From the NCBI GenBank assembly GCA_009733575.1, contig ML769537.1, positions 1-64,000 of the forward strand: 64,000 nt of DNA, given 5' to 3'. Both the position numbers and the translations under genes were made by a program. This DNA is from Gymnopus androsaceus JB14. Taxonomy: Eukaryota > Basidiomycota > Agaricomycetes > Agaricales > Omphalotaceae. The stretch's first letter is position 1; each line of letters begins with the position of its first letter. Positions 35,132 to 48,361 of this stretch are shown here, one piece after another. The notes under the pieces are model-generated. The model was not told the origin of the DNA, made no database searches, and worked only from the letters and a program-made list of their open reading frames with translations.

Positions 35132-37711
35132 TAAGGAAATGAATCGGATTTTGGAATGAGGAGAGCAAAAAAGAGCATCTGCGCCAAGCTGTCTATCCTT
35201 TATAGTCGGCAAACAGATCGCGATTAACCATTGAGGCAGAGTAAGGAGCAGCACGTTTTGATTTATTGTCAATGTTTGATTCCGATACATTTACGAGCCT
35301 AAATTTCCTTATCCGGGAGCTGGAATGTCGCAAACGCCGGCCATCAATACCGGCGATACTACATAACAACATAAAAACTCGAAAAGAAAGGGTTCCATCA
35401 ACTCTAGTAATAAACCGTGGGGTGAGAGTGGGACCAGGTTATCTGGAAAAGTTTAACAACAGAAAAGTTTCCAAGACTCGCATACCAATAGTCACCAGGC
35501 TTCGGGCTTGAAGGCCTCGTATGTCGTAGCTCGTATAGCTCGGAGCGGCTACTTACCTAGTATCGATGTCAGTTTTTGCAAGTAGTAGTTGAATCCAAGT
35601 ACTCACCATGTGGAATTCTCGAAAAAAACACAATTGTTTGAATAGTCAGAATTGCACACCACAGATGCAATTGACGATATTCTTTCGCAATCAAATATAG
35701 GCATTAATAATCTCAAAGGAAGGAAAATCCAAAGATCGACGGTCTAATTGGGAATTCAGAAATGACAATCGAAAGAAGGAAGCCCAGGAGCGCACCGTTT
35801 CAGAGCGTTCAAGTTTTTTAAGATTATCCTTCGAACATAATGGTGTAGTTGGTGACGCTATGGTAACCTTCCAGGAGTTTCCTCGGAGCAGCAGTATCCT
35901 CCATTTTTACGCTGTGCAAATGCGGAACAAAGCACCCCTGTGTGTATTCATCATGCAAGCAACGGTCAAGAACTGACCTGCAACTAGTAACCACATGCAT
36001 TGAACAGTTTCATCATAATCAGCGGTCTTTCCTGGATCTGTCCAGTAGCACGGCCAGGCTCATTTGTTTGAGCAAGACGTATCTTGAAGAAAGCCGCCCT
36101 GAGACACGCCATATTCTTGCACTGGCCGCAGGGGATACTTATGAGTCTCTGAGCGGAATTCATGCCATTCCTCAAACGACAACGGGAAACGAAGCGGCAT
36201 GTCACTATGATGGAAAAAGCCAACTTTGAATTGAGCTGTAATCCGATGCACAGCGGTTATTATACCATACATACCATCAAGTAGCGGGTAGTAGTCGCGC
36301 AGAGCAGAGTGGCAAGAGAAAAAAAGGTCTGGGAAACCTTTTGAACCAGCACCAGAGGAGTGAGTCCTTGGCCGAGAGATTCGGAGATTTTCAATTGGTG
36401 GATATTTTGATTGATGACCTCGTCGGAATGAGTAGAAATTCGAACGATCCGAATTAGGATGAGTTGTATAGCATCCAATGAGGCTATAGGGAGAGGAGGA
36501 ATGTATGAGTTCAAGTCGAAGTGTCGTCGTATACCACATTATGTGACGCTTCGCGCAGCAAACCGCAGCGCGTGACCCACTTTTCTCGTTGCTCCGGCTC
36601 TCGCATCATACATACTTACTTGGCACTAATCCTAAGGCCTTCAAAGCTCGCATAATCGCAGAGAAAATCCTCTGCTCTGACTGAACTCTTCAATCCTAGA
36701 GCAGGAACCAGGCGAGATCCCGGTCTAATTTGCATCTTGTATTGACTGACAATGGCTGATTGAAATCTTTCAAGTCGTCGTTTATTTTACTGGAAACTTT
36801 ACGCTCTTTCATCCAAGGGCTATTTCTTTGAATAGGATGTTCAAATTGAATGATTCACTCCAGGATATCGACCTTCGTTTTTCTGATTTGAAAACTGGGA
36901 TTCCTTGCCGTCCTTGCTTCGAAACTTTACGTCACACAGTTGGAGAAGCAACGAAGTAGCAAGTCTCATTTGAACCATGCTTTGTTTAGTGAGGACATTT
37001 TCTAGTCTACAAGCCTTTAGAGTCCAGGTCTTTCGACTGTTCGAGCTTCAGTCGACCGATCAACGATTTTCTGGCCTCAATTTCTTCCCACTGCTATCTA
37101 TCACTCTTCTATCCATCGAGAAACTGCCTTGGCTTTCGAGCTAGCTTGCGACAAAAATCTTAGAAGAATTACCTGACTGTAGTATGCCACAAGGCTTAAT
37201 GAAGGTGAAGTACTGGGCACTTCTTAACCTCTTGACAGGCCAGCTATAATATCCCTTCCTCAAATGAGGCGAGATAGCCATGCTTTGAGTCGAACTCGAG
37301 GCTTCGAACTTCACTGCTCAATGCTCATAGCCGCCGGATTCGGCGTCTGGGACCGCGGGAGCAAAGGCCCCACGTGCTAGTCCGATCGATCCTTCTAAAC
37401 TTCTTTCACATTCGCAAGCCTTCGAAGTTGAAAGTCTGTAAGTTCCCTCTGACTATTCTTTCATACCTTATAATGCATTGCAGCTAGAAGCAAAAGTTGT
37501 GTTCTTCAAGCCAGTAAATATGCGCATCTTACACCCAATCGTCAACGTTCTGTCTGGTATAGGACTGGTGCTTTTACGAGTGGTTGGATCGAAGGGATTT
37601 GGTAAGTTATTGAACGCATGCCAAATCTGATGTAATCTGACCACCTCCAGGACTCGGCTGCCTGTTTGGGACAAGACTCAGGCTGAGTCACTTCTCTGAG
37701 AAATTACAATA
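35132..37711. other. Long intergenic region, no supported gene
   Basis: About 2.6 kb. A minus-strand frame at 36539-36060 and an overlapping one at 36514-36260 are moderately long, and the stretch RFPLSFEEWHEFRSETHKY looks protein-like. I found no start and splice pattern that makes a gene, so it may be an eroded gene. From 36540 to 37700 I see nothing. The promoter of the DUF6699 gene lies at the end. Confidence 0.4.
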
Positions 37712-39278
37712 ATGTCTGAAATGTTTATTCCGCCTCTCGGAACACCGCAACCTTCACCACATCATCCACCTGTCTTACCTCCTGGGGGTAACGCTAACCC
37801 CCCTTCGTGGGCCGCGAATCCTGGCACCCCAGGACAATATCCAATGATGTTCACTAGTCCAATGGTTGGCCCTCGTTTTATTCCTCATCTCACTCCTGCA
37901 GGAGCTCATGCTGGCTTACCTCACATGGGCACACCTTACAACCCTCCCCAAACCATGCAACAAGGATATTCTGCCGACTATACAGGATATCCTGTGTTCG
38001 CTAACCCTACACCAAATATGCAACCCACACCCTTGCAACCTTCACCTTGGCATGCGCCACATTCTGCCCCACCAGCTGGTACACCGTGGCAAGGTATGGG
38101 TGCCCCGCTTCCTGGAATGATGCAGCCACAAAGTGCTGGTTGGGGCCCGCCTCCCGTTCTTCCTCCGTTCTTCCTCAAGGATACGGTCCTTCTCAAGGAT
38201 ACGGTCCTCCTCAAGGATACGGTCCTCCTCCTCCTCCTGCGATGCAAATGCATAACATGTATCCTGGGATGATGCCAGCAATGGGCGGTCCGCCTATGGG
38301 TGCTCAGCCGATGATGGGTATGATGGGTGGAGGAGGTGGTCCAACTGCTTGGGAAATGGCAGGTATGGCTCAAGCTCTCCCTCAAGCGCCGTTAGCTCGA
38401 GCAGCGGGTGTGCTGGTGATATGGACCACATGGATGAATTTACCCCTGGTCCAAACTGTGCGTTCTCCCCTCGGCTGCTACTAAGCTATTCTAGACATGT
38501 TGAAACAGACGGTCCTGTTCTTGAACCCTTCCTCACCCGTGTCCTTCAAGTAAAGCCCAAACTCAACCCTCTTATAATGCCTGCTTCCGAAATTGGCGAA
38601 CCAGAACACGACTATCTCAAATGGAACATGCTCTGGGCGTCGAACATGGTCCAACGATCTTCAGACGGTCCGCAAACTTCTTGGTCGGAAGGACGTAGCA
38701 GCCCAGCCACATTTCCTCGTATCACATCCATGCGACTCCTCCCTAGCCTACTTCCGTTCACTATCGAAATCTTTGCTCGAGACCCTGATATCGGCGTTAC
38801 CTGCGGAGATGTCATAGATGCAATATCGGATTCCATGCGGAAGCATTCCGGCCAAAGTGACTTCGACAGCCTTTCTGCCGCCAGAAAGAGAATCGTAGGG
38901 GAGGCATACAGACACAATCGTAGCCGGGCACATGGAGTGCCCGGAGGAGCTCTTGGAGATGGTCTGCGTCGTATGGATTTCCTCGGTTTGGAAACCATGT
39001 TTGGTGGCATCAGATATGATGAAACAGCAGTCAGGAGGGTTTGCGGGGAGATATTGCCTTGCACGTGGATTCTGGACTGTACGACTAGATATCCTATGAC
39101 AAGGGAGGAGATTTCGGCGCAAGAGGCTCGGGAGGCAGCTCTGAGGTTAGAGGAAGAGGAGCGAGAGCATGGGCGGAGGGAGCGGGAACGAGAAAGAGAA
39201 GCTCGTCGACAGAGTCGGAGAAGTAGCAGAGTCCCCACAGTCTTGACTGTTAATGACGATGACGATGATGATGAGTAA
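37712..39278 (+). CDS. DUF6699-type protein with Pro/Gly/Met-rich N-terminus (frame breaks)
   Basis: The C-terminal domain resembles the agaricomycete DUF6699 family: GPVLEPFLTRVLQV, then LKWNMLWASN, then SWSEGRSSPATFPR, then RMDFLGLETMFGGIRYD and WILDCTTRYPMTREEI, followed by an Arg/Glu-rich helix and an acidic end. An intron at 38458-38508 fits, giving FTPGPN-Y-GPVLEP. The N-terminal 200 residues are Pro, Gly and Met rich, with three QGYGP repeats. Two frame changes occur, near 38150-38180 and 38380-38410, in low-complexity sequence. They could be assembly errors or a broken gene. Function unknown. Confidence 0.65.
38176..38229 (+). repeat. 18-bp tandem repeat, three units
   Basis: Three copies of an 18-bp unit beginning CAAGGATACGGTCCT encode QGYGPS or QGYGPP. 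They lie next to one of the frame breaks of the DUF6699 gene. Confidence 0.85.
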
Positions 39279-39709
39279 CATTCTCTGATATCTATCTACT
39301 ACTTGTTTTCTCTTTTTTTTCTTTTCTCCAGCCATCGCCGCGATACCTAGCCCCGGATCTCTATGTGTACTTGCTGTGCTTTCTCCTCGTGTTTGCTTTT
39401 CCAGCTTGATCTGTATTTGCATTTTCTATTACTCATGTTATTCAATCATATGTATCCCTATACAACATCTGTGCTAGTAGCCTGCATCGTACTCTTGCTC
39501 TACTTATCCTTAGAGACGCGCTCTTTTTGTCTTCTCCAAAGCATTCTTTTGATTAATCTTTCCCCTGGATCTTATGGTGTTAATCAAGTTCAACGCTCCG
39601 CTCTCTCCTGCTCGATTTTGAACTTCCATGCCTATCCGAGACTTCAAATATGTCTACAGTCTAGGGAAAAATCACTTTCATTCGGAAAGCCGTGCAGGGT
39701 AGTACAGTA
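39279..39709. other. Intergenic between convergent genes
   Basis: 3' flanks of the DUF6699 gene and the methyltransferase gene; pyrimidine-rich. A frame at 39363-39794 has no features. Confidence 0.5.
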
Positions 39710-40598
39710 TCACAAGCCTTCATTATTATCCGCTGGCTTGACACCCTTGGCCAAAAAGGTATCCACTTCAAATCCTCCAGGAAACTTGACATGAGTAAGG
39801 TGTTTCATATCAAAGGAAACAAGTCCAGCGCCTTCAAATGTCTTCTTGATCTCGTCGACTGCGAACCCATGATGGTGAGCCACATGATCAAGTTTCTCCA
39901 TTTCCTGAGTAGCACGGGTATGGGACGAAGGAGCCTCAATATCGACAATGAGCAACATCCCATTCGGCTTGAGGAATTTTACAAGCATGCTGGTGATGTC
40001 CTTGATAGACTCGAAATGGTGATAGGCCATGGAGCACTGTGAGTTTTCAGTCATTAAATAGTGTTACTTATGTTACTTGTTCATCATGGATGCTTACAGT
40101 GATAACGTCGAATTTGGCATTGTCCAATTCACCTGCAGCGCCCTTGAGCTCAATGCAGACACAAGACATCTTGTCAGCGAAACCTTTCGTTTCGGCCTGC
40201 TTCTTGTATTGATCGAGCATCTTTTCGCTGATATCAACTCCAAGAACCGATTTAACGTATGGAGTGTAGGAGCGAGTGGAAAGACCTTTCGAGTTTACGA
40301 ATCAGCGATGACAGAAAGAGGCGATGTGCTCTATATGCGTACCTGTACCACACGCGAAATCGAGGGCAGCGGTGCTGCTGGGATCGAATGGGTAGACTTC
40401 ACGCATGGCGGCGCCGACGCTGCATATATTGAGAGACGATGAAGGGCGAATAGAAGAAAGCTGGGCTTACGTGCTAGCAAACTCGACAAACAAAGGATCA
40501 TCGTCGTACTTGATCGCGTAGTCTGTTGCGTTAAAGTAGGCTTTGTTTGCCTCTACATAGTCTTGTCCGGGAGCATGGTGATGATGAGAGTGCGACAT
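39710..40598 (-). CDS. Class I SAM-dependent methyltransferase
   Basis: Four exons, 40598-40471, 40419-40343, 40285-40098 and 40036-39710, give 239 residues in one frame. The N-terminus is MSHSHHHHAPGQDYVEANKA. Motif I is ALDFACGTG (spanning an intron), followed by VLGVDISEKMLDQY. The post-I region is FDVITCSMAYHHF, and KPNGMLLIVDIEAPSS forms the next strand. It resembles small fungal methyltransferases of the Methyltransf_11/25 type. Substrate unknown. An upstream Met at 40658 would add residues but is not favoured because the His-rich start is typical. The next gene on the same strand is an oxidoreductase. Confidence 0.85.
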
Positions 40599-40881
40599 AA
40601 CAATGGGTAGCAAAGACGTGTAAGTAAGTAGGAGTAGTGGGAGCTGGGGAATTACCAATCTCTCTGCAGGCTTTTATACTGGTTATACACCCCATCAAGT
40701 CCTTACATAGCTGTCCAACTACTTTGTCATGCTTTCGCTTCCGGAGTACCTCTACAGTGATATGCCAATTATGTGACATATCAGGACTGAGTACCGCCCG
40801 GGTACCATCGCAGTCAAAAGGGCGGGAACCAATCAAATAAGTTTGATTCCGACTTATTCAAGTAGTATTCTATGTACGAAC

Positions 40882-42169
40882 TCAGACCACGGCCACTTCC
40901 TGCGGGAAAGCAATCAATTTAACACCACTAACTTGATGGGCTTTCATCTTCTTCAATCCGTCGTCGATTCCAACTAGACCATTGGGGAGTTTCTCCACGC
41001 GATTGGGCTAAAGATTATGTATCTCAGAATCACGAACGTATATTATTATTAAGAGTGGCTCACCACAACCGTTCCATCTTGTATCATTCTAGGCAAGTGC
41101 TTCCACAGAATACGACCAAACTCTCTATTCTGGGGTGTATGTCCAGATCCATAGATCGTGAACACCTTCTTTCCATCTCCTTGTTCTTTAGCTTGTGGGC
41201 TCACGTCGGCCAACTTTCCGCCTTGAGCAAGAGAATTCAAGCAAGCTGCGCGAGAATCAGGGTCTCCGACTGCGTTGAAAGCGATTTCGATTGGTGAATT
41301 ATTAGTGATTTTCTTCACGACCTCCGCCAGGCTATCGACAGAAACCTCTGCACGGTCAATGACATGTGTGGCACCGAGGGATTTCAAGAAATCAGCGTGT
41401 CGGGCAGAGGCGTATGTAATAATTGTGCTGAAACCAAGGATTTTGAAGATTTGGATCGCTATACGTACAAATTAGTGAGCCTCAGTGGAAGGTAAATACT
41501 GTGAATATGTGATTTGACGAACCATATTGACCAACAGAAGCACTACCACCGAAAACGAACGCTGGTTTACCGGAAAAGGTAACACTGGAGTCAAATGTAC
41601 ATGTGGGATTGAGAGCTGCACCGCTTGCGGACATGATACCAACAGCGGCAGTCATGAATCCAAGAGGAATTGACGCAGCCTGCGCGTAGTCGATGTTTGA
41701 AGGGATCTAAAGGTCTAATAAGTACTCTATGCGCGCTACTTACTGTAGATAACATACCTTGCCAACAAGTTCAGCAGGATTCAACGCGTATTGTTGAAAG
41801 CCACCCATTTCGCTGGTGAAGGAGCCCTGACAGAAGCTAATAAATCCAGTAGACATCAGCATGCCATCTATCGTGCTAGAGAGAACGGTTCCAAATCTGA
41901 ACCAAAGGTACTTACACTTTATCGCCTTTGGAGAAGCCTTGAACACCCTCGCCGATCTCTTCCACATCGCCAGCAAAGTCTGAACCGAGAATTGCGGGAT
42001 ATTTCTCTACGAGAAAGTTAAATGCCTGGATCTTCCAGTCAACTGGATTCAGAGCAGCACTAATGACTTTGACGGAGATTTGCCCGGGACCGGGCTTCGG
42101 GATGGGGACATCGGTCACGACGAACGGGGATTTGGCTTTTTCGAGAAGGAGGGCCTTTTGCAAAGACAT
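40882..42169 (-). CDS. MDR-family oxidoreductase (enoyl reductase / quinone oxidoreductase type), copy 1
   Basis: NAD(P)H-dependent reductase of the medium-chain dehydrogenase/reductase superfamily, without obvious zinc ligands. The start is ATG at 42169. The N-terminal GroES-like part has PIPKPGPGQISVKVISAALN and ILGSDFAGDVEEIGEGV. The nucleotide-binding fold has FVFGGSASVGQYA (split by an intron). Exon 1 is 42169-41916; further introns lie near 41838-41915, 41710-41760, 41465-41525 and 41005-41063. The end is DDGLKKMKAHQVSGVKL and a stop at 40884-40882. About 350 residues, close to ToxD-like fungal proteins. Substrate unknown. Duplicated at 42789-44046. Confidence 0.85.
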
Positions 42170-42788
42170 GGCAGTAGTAGCTGGTATGGGGAGCTTTCGA
42201 TTTTTTTTTTTTCGATCGTTATATATGCCTTAGTTTGAATCCATGCCTTAAGGTAATATTGCCCCTCAAACGGAGACGGAACGGTCCTAAAAGTGGTTCC
42301 TGGCCTGGTCCCTGGATAACTGGAGAAAACACATGTTAGGAGTCTTGCGTAGTACAAGTAGAACAACGATGAACATAAGAAACGCGAGAAGAAACAGAAA
42401 CACGCCCCTTAAACAGAGACGGAACGGTCCTAAATGTGGTTCCTGGGCAACTGACAGACTAAGGGAACACGCACATTAGGAGTCTTGTGTAGCAGGACTA
42501 CCTACTTAGGGCAAAGAAAACACGAAAAGACAAAAAGAAACACGCCAGCAAACATTAAGGAACCTCTAATTTCGAACAATTATGAAAGCGCAAAAACAGA
42601 CAGTCCGAGAGTAGCAAAATGATCTGTATTCATTCGTTTTCTGAGAAGCAGACCTGATGAGCTGAACTGAGATCAATAATGTAAGAATCTTCGAATTTAT
42701 AATGATTCCCTGCTTTGATTCTAATACACTTTCGATACCATCTTCGGTGGATCTCTGGCCAGTAAAGACCAATATTCAAGGCCGCTCA
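42170..42788. repeat. Intergenic with duplicated promoter segment
   Basis: A segment of about 95 bp at 42261-42355 (core GAGACGGAACGGTCCTAAA) recurs at about 42404-42500. Both contain GTGGTTCCTGG and TTAGGAGTCTTG. A weaker trace of the core (GGAAACGGAACGG) occurs upstream of the second oxidoreductase near 44163. These repeats lie 90-330 bp before the ATG of copy 1 and could be regulatory. Confidence 0.55.
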
Positions 42789-44046
42789 TTAGACCGTCTC
42801 CTGGGGGAAAGCAACCAACTTAACACCGCTAATTTGACTGGTCTTTACCTTCTTCAATCCGTCGTCGATTCCGGCAAGACCATTGGGGAGTTTCTCCACA
42901 CGATTGGGCTAGAGTCATGTATCTCAGAACCAAGAACATACATTATTATAGGTTAACTCACAATGATCTTCCCTTCTTGTACCAATCTAGGCAAGTGCTT
43001 CCAGAGAAGACTACCGAATTCCTTGTTCTGAGGTGCATGAGCACTTCCAAAGATCGTAATCGCCTTCTTTCCATCTTTATCCTTTGCTTGTATGTTCACA
43101 TCGGCCAACTTTCCACCTTCAGCAAGGGAGTCGAAGCAAGCAGCTCGAGAACCGTCGTCCCCGATTGCATTGAAAGCGCTTTCGATTGGTGCATTAGCAA
43201 ATTTCTTGACAACCTCAGCCAGGCTGTCCACAGAAACCTCTGCACGGTCAATGACGAGCGTGGCACCTAGGGATTTCAAGAAATCGATGTGTCTGGCGGA
43301 GGAGTATGTGATGATAGTGCTGAACCCAAGAAGTCTGAAGATCTGGATAGCTATGGAAATAGGTGAGAACGCTTACCGCGGCTGAGGACGAGGTGAGACG
43401 ACAAACCATATTGACCAACTGACGTGCTGCCACCAAAAACGAACGCGGGTTTTCCAGAAAACCTTACGTTGTGGTCAAAGGAGGGATTGAGAGCTAATCC
43501 ATTATCGGAAAGGATACCAATAGCGGCAGTGATGAATGCAGAAGGAATTGTCGAGGCTTGCGCGTAGTCGATGTTGGAAGGGATCTAGATGATAAAGCGA
43601 GGTCTAATAAGAACGATGTACGCTATTTACCGTCGATCACTGACCTTGCCAACAAGTTCAGCAGGATTCAACGCGTATTGCTGGAAGCCACCCAATTCGT
43701 TTACGAAGAAGCCCTGGCAGAAGCTAATAGGCCAGCAGATATCAGCACACTATTCATCCAGCCGGAAAGAATGGTTCCAAGAATGTACTTACACTTTATC
43801 GCCTTTGGAGAAGCCTTGAACACCCTCGCCAATCTCTTCGACATCACCAGCAATGTCTGAACCGAGAATTGCAGGATATTTCTTTACGATCAAGTCAAAT
43901 GCCTGAATCTTCCAGTCAATTGGATTCAGAGCAGCACCGATGACTTTGACGGAGATTTGCCCGGGACCAGGTCTCGGGATGGGGGCGTCAGCCACAACGA
44001 GTGGACCTTTGGCGTGTTCGAGGAAGAGTACTTTTTGCGAAGACAT
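42789..44046 (-). CDS. MDR-family oxidoreductase, copy 2
   Basis: Tandem paralogue of the gene at 40882-42169, same orientation, same intron positions, about 350 residues. The start is ATG at 44046 (MSSQKVLFLEHAKGPLVVAD), with PIPRPGPGQISVKVIGAALN and FVFGGSTSVGQY. The stop is at 42791-42789 after VKLVAFPQETV. The proteins differ by clear substitutions throughout, so the duplication is older than the P450 array. Likely a soluble NAD(P)H reductase. Substrate unknown. Confidence 0.85.
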
Positions 44047-44648
44047 GACAGTAATAGTTGGTATGAGGGAGCCTTCGATTTCTTCGATCGTTATATATGC
44101 GCTGGTTTGAATTCATTACCTTGGGCGTAATATTCATCGATATTCATCCTCAAATGGAAACGGAAACGGAACGGGTAGTGCTCAATGTAGTGGGTCCATA
44201 TATGGATGATTATGCAACTGCTTTGACGCATGCTTCCGTGCTGTAGCCGCCCAAAGCACTTACTACTTAGTAAACTAAATCAGGCAAGCCGACGGCTTTG
44301 TAACGACGCGTCTTTGCTCTAATTCCAAGTCTTTCAAGCTCAAGTGTGCTATGCTATTGGAATTTGGAAAGGCCAGTCGGAACGCGTAATCAGCCTCAGG
44401 CTGGACATTTGGTCGGCAGTGCAAGAGAAGGCCTTCGTAGCTCATTATTTGTTTCCGTAAACAGCTTAAATATATAACAGTGGTGTCTATTATATACTCA
44501 TGTTATAGAAATAACACGCAGTATCATTTGAGATAAATGAGGAGACGAGTGCTACATACACAAAAACTATCTACGCTGGAGACGGTCAAGTCACCATGCA
44601 AAAAAATGTATGTAGTACAGTATGATGTACGAGTCCTCAGACCTACAA
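44047..44648. other. Intergenic, no supported gene
   Basis: Promoter side of oxidoreductase copy 2 and the 3' flank of the ABC transporter gene. AT-rich stretch at 44460-44520. No features. Confidence 0.5.
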
Positions 44649-47600
44649 TTATCGTCGTTCACGAACCTTCAGCCAAACTATCCCAATGACAGATAAACCA
44701 AATCCAGCAATAAATGCGAACAGAACAAGAACATCCCTATAGTAATTGTTTTCACCAAACCCGAACAGCTGCCATAGCAAAGGGGATCAGCACTATGTAT
44801 CGCGAGTCAGTGATTATCAAGAAAACGACGTACGAGATTCATGATCAAACTTGCTGAAACGTCAACAGGTACACCTTGTAAAGTGTCTTGTATCATGAGC
44901 CCAGAGCCCACTTCATTGACGGAAAGAGCTTCCAGGCAGTACTTGAGCGGACAGAGCCATTGGAGCCAACGAAGGACAGGCGGTATTGAATTGAGGTGGA
45001 CGAAAAAGCCGGCGTAGGTCATTTGGTAGAGTGCAGTCAAGGCTGAAAGTAAGATAGCAATGCCACCGTTCCGGAAGAGAGTGCCCAGAAGGAAATTCTG
45101 CCATAGGAGCGATAAGTCAGGTTCCTCGTGCGAAGAATGCGGATACTCACGAATAGTGTTAATGCAAGAGTATATAGCACAAGGATCAGGAGAAACTTGA
45201 AAAAGTGCGCAGCATCTGGGGCAAGACCGGCCATCCAGTAAGTGCTGGAGGTTTCACGATGTCAGCGGCAACAAAACAGAGCCTAGAGAAAACACAAACA
45301 TGGTTGAAACAATGATGGTGGGTATAAGCCTCAACGGGACTACATCGAACAAGAAACGCGACAGCAACCAAGCAGTCGGACTGTCAACCCACCGTTAGCT
45401 TCTCAAAGATTTTCGAGCACCAGTAATGTACCCACCTGTAATAGAAACCAGACCTTTCACGAAGGAATAGAGGTCGAATTTCGACAATGTTATACAGCGC
45501 GCTCAAAGACGAAAATGCTATGAGGGCACCCTTCAAAAAATGAATGAGCAACAGAATTGTTGTCACGGAAGGAGCGACTCACAAGGAAGAATAGACATCC
45601 AACTCTCGATTGAAACCCAGCAATAGTAGTGGATATGTTGAAGTACAAGCCACCTATGTACCATTTAGCCGGTAGAAGATCTAACGATTCATTGGCACTT
45701 ACCGCAGAAGACACCGAGCACAGCAGCCACAGCAACATGGGTGAAGAAAAGTGTCTTGTCTCTAAGAACATGATAAAGTCACCGACGTAAAATACTGAAA
45801 AGGTCAACCGACTTACCTGCGCAAAATCTTCCATTCCCTCCCCGAAAGATACTGCAACTGCGTCAAGAACGTCGCTGCATACTTTGATGTCTTCCGACCA
45901 CCCCATCCACGTTTCCCATAAGGCGCATGAGCATCTCCAGCTTCGACAACACCTCCAAGCCTTCCATTGCCCAATCCCGAATCAGTAGTGCTCTTCTCAT
46001 CCTCGATTTTCTCCGACAGACCATTTGATGAGTTGGGGTTCACTTGTTCTCCGGAAGTGGTTGGATAAGACGTATTGCGAGATTGAAGCAGTGCCAGAGG
46101 AGGGTCACTGGCCACTTCCAACAAGTAGTCCGCGACGTTATAACCTTGTTGATAGGGTGGTGCTACACCAGTCCGAGTAAGATGATCCACTGGAGCAAAA
46201 GATCCAGGCCCGGAGTAGAGGGCATGTCCATGCGAGAGGACAAGGATTGTGTCAAAAGACTGATAGAGCTGGGAGCTGCGGTAACGTTAATCGTTATGCG
46301 AAGGAAGAGGAAATGAGATGACATACCTAGGTTGGTGAATAGACGCAATAACAGCGGTAGGTGATGATGGATCATGAGCAATGGAACGCAAGACATTCGC
46401 CACTCGCGCAGCGGAGACTGAATCCAAGCCTAGAGAAAAGATGAGGTCTAGTCGAGCTATACGTGAAAGCATACTTACCAGAAGTGGGCTCGTCCAAAAT
46501 TAATATGTCAGGACTAGCAATAAGCTCCAAGCCGATACTGACTCTCCTCATTTCACCTCCACTGATACCTCTTGCCCTGCCATTCGTATTATCACCGATT
46601 CTGACATTTCTAATACTCTCAATCCCTAGCTTCTGCAAAAGCGCATCCACCCTCGAACGTTTCTCGACGTCCGGGACTGTCTCTGGAAGACGCAATCGTG
46701 CAGCGAAAAGAAGTGCTTCATAGACTGTAAGCGTCGGAGGTAAAACGTCCTGCTGGGGGACAAAGCCGATCCGAGGATTCGACTGCGAGGTGGAGGGAAA
46801 TTCGACGTGACCGACAAGAGTAGCTGGATTTGTGCTTTCCAGCGAGAATTTCGACGAGGGTGGTTTTACCCGCGCCTGAACAAGGTAAGTCTGCGAAACG
46901 GTAAAGCTAAAAAAAAAAAAAACTCACCACTAGGACCAAGAATGGCCATCATTTGTCCTGGAAGGACACGTCCACTGATAGAATCGAGAATGACCTTGTC
47001 GTCATTAAATTCCCCCGAGTTACGCTTCTTCCAAAAACCACGGGTTGAAGCTGGAACAATGTAGCTCACGTTCGACCACTCGACGGTGACGTTCCCGCTG
47101 GCCAGCCGATCATAACCTGATCTGCGAGCTCGTCTCTGAGCAAGCCATCCTAATAGCAAGAGCAAAGCAGCGATCAACAAGAGTCCTCCAACAACTGCTA
47201 ATCCGGCAATGACACCTCCACTGAGAGAGGCCCGAGTCGACGATGAAGCAGGGGTACTAGTGCCATTGCTATCAAGGACACTTTGTCGAAGACATTCGCC
47301 GAATGAGCACCCTTCAAGTACGAGTCCGGAGGAGCCGAATAGGCTCTCTATCGTCGCTTGCTTGAAGCTACAACTCGCCTGCTGCGTGGAGTTGTCTAAA
47401 TCGCCACAATCAATGTCCAGTGTCCCACTCAACGTATTAATAGTACCAGTCAAGTTGGTGGCAGGGACAGCTCCACAAAAGGTTGTGTTGGGTCGACAGA
47501 CACATTGAAGGTTCTGGCAACTCCAATTGTTGGTATCCTGCACACAGGAATCAGCTTTACAGTAAAACTGCTCCTCTCCAGTCGTAAAACAGCTGAGCGT

Positions 47601-48206
47601 ACTAGGGATCCAGCGGAGCCGAACGATGTGACGTTGGGCAAAGGGCTGAGGGAAGGATCGAGGGTACGAATGATGTTCAGTGTTGAGGATAAAGGATAAA
47701 GTGCTTGTAATGTTGGATTCTGTACAATATGTTGGAAATGAACATGGATGAGTGAATACACTTACATTGACATTGCAACTCATTTGACTAGACGCCGAGA
47801 CTTTGGGTGAAGTATTACACACAAGCGTGTTGTTCTGCCCATCATCAGTACCGGTCAGGGATGATTGGGATATTCCTAGTGCATTCGCTGCGTTCTGGCA
47901 AGCACTCGCGCTTTGACAAACGTTACAGGCTGTTCCAGTCCAGCCACTTTGACAAGCGCATCCGGATGAAGTGAGGTTGGCGAATCCAGATGACTCTGAT
48001 GTTAAAGGCCTTTGGGAACCCTGAAAGATGTTTCCACCACAAGCCAATTCCGAGCAAGTCGAACCGCCAAATCCTGTGGGACAATCACAGCTCGTGCCAT
48101 TTATTTGACCAAAGTTTTCGCAGGTTTGGGAGCGGACATTGGTGAGCGAGAGAAGAGAAATAATGGCCGGAAAGAAGAAAGAACGATGGCGAGTAGTAGG
48201 AAACAT
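44649..48206 (-). CDS. ABCG half-transporter with EGF-like extracellular region (Adp1-like)
   Basis: Start ATG at 48206 with a signal peptide (FFFPAIISLLSLTNVRS). A Cys-rich extracellular part with EGF-like modules follows (TSCDCPTGFGGSTC, CACQSGWTGTACNVC). A first membrane helix (GVIAGLAVVGGLLLIAALLL) is followed by an ABC domain: Walker A GPSGAGKT is split by an intron at about 46928-46882, the signature is GISGGEMRRVSIG, Walker B ILILDEPTSG and the H-loop ASIHQPR. The C-terminal membrane domain ends in VWLKVRERR, with a stop at 44651-44649. Many short introns are present. The order matches yeast Adp1 and its fungal relatives. Exporter role is inferred; substrate unknown. Confidence 0.87.
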
Positions 48207-48361
48207 TTACATGAAGGTAATGAGACAAGAACAAGAAAGCCCCCTTCATTCCGTCGTACATTCTGTCACTGTTCGCTCGCGGATCGCGGATTGAATGGAA
48301 GAAGCTCAGCGGTCACGCTTGGGATAGACCTCGTGATCCAGATCGAAATTTAGTCACGCTT

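Noticed and set aside
36060..36539. Minus-strand frame of 159 codons
   Set aside because: Some protein-like composition, but two frames overlap and no gene model with good introns could be built.
38042..39238. Long minus-strand frames opposite the DUF6699 gene
   Set aside because: Shadow frames of a conserved plus-strand domain and of the QGYGP repeat.
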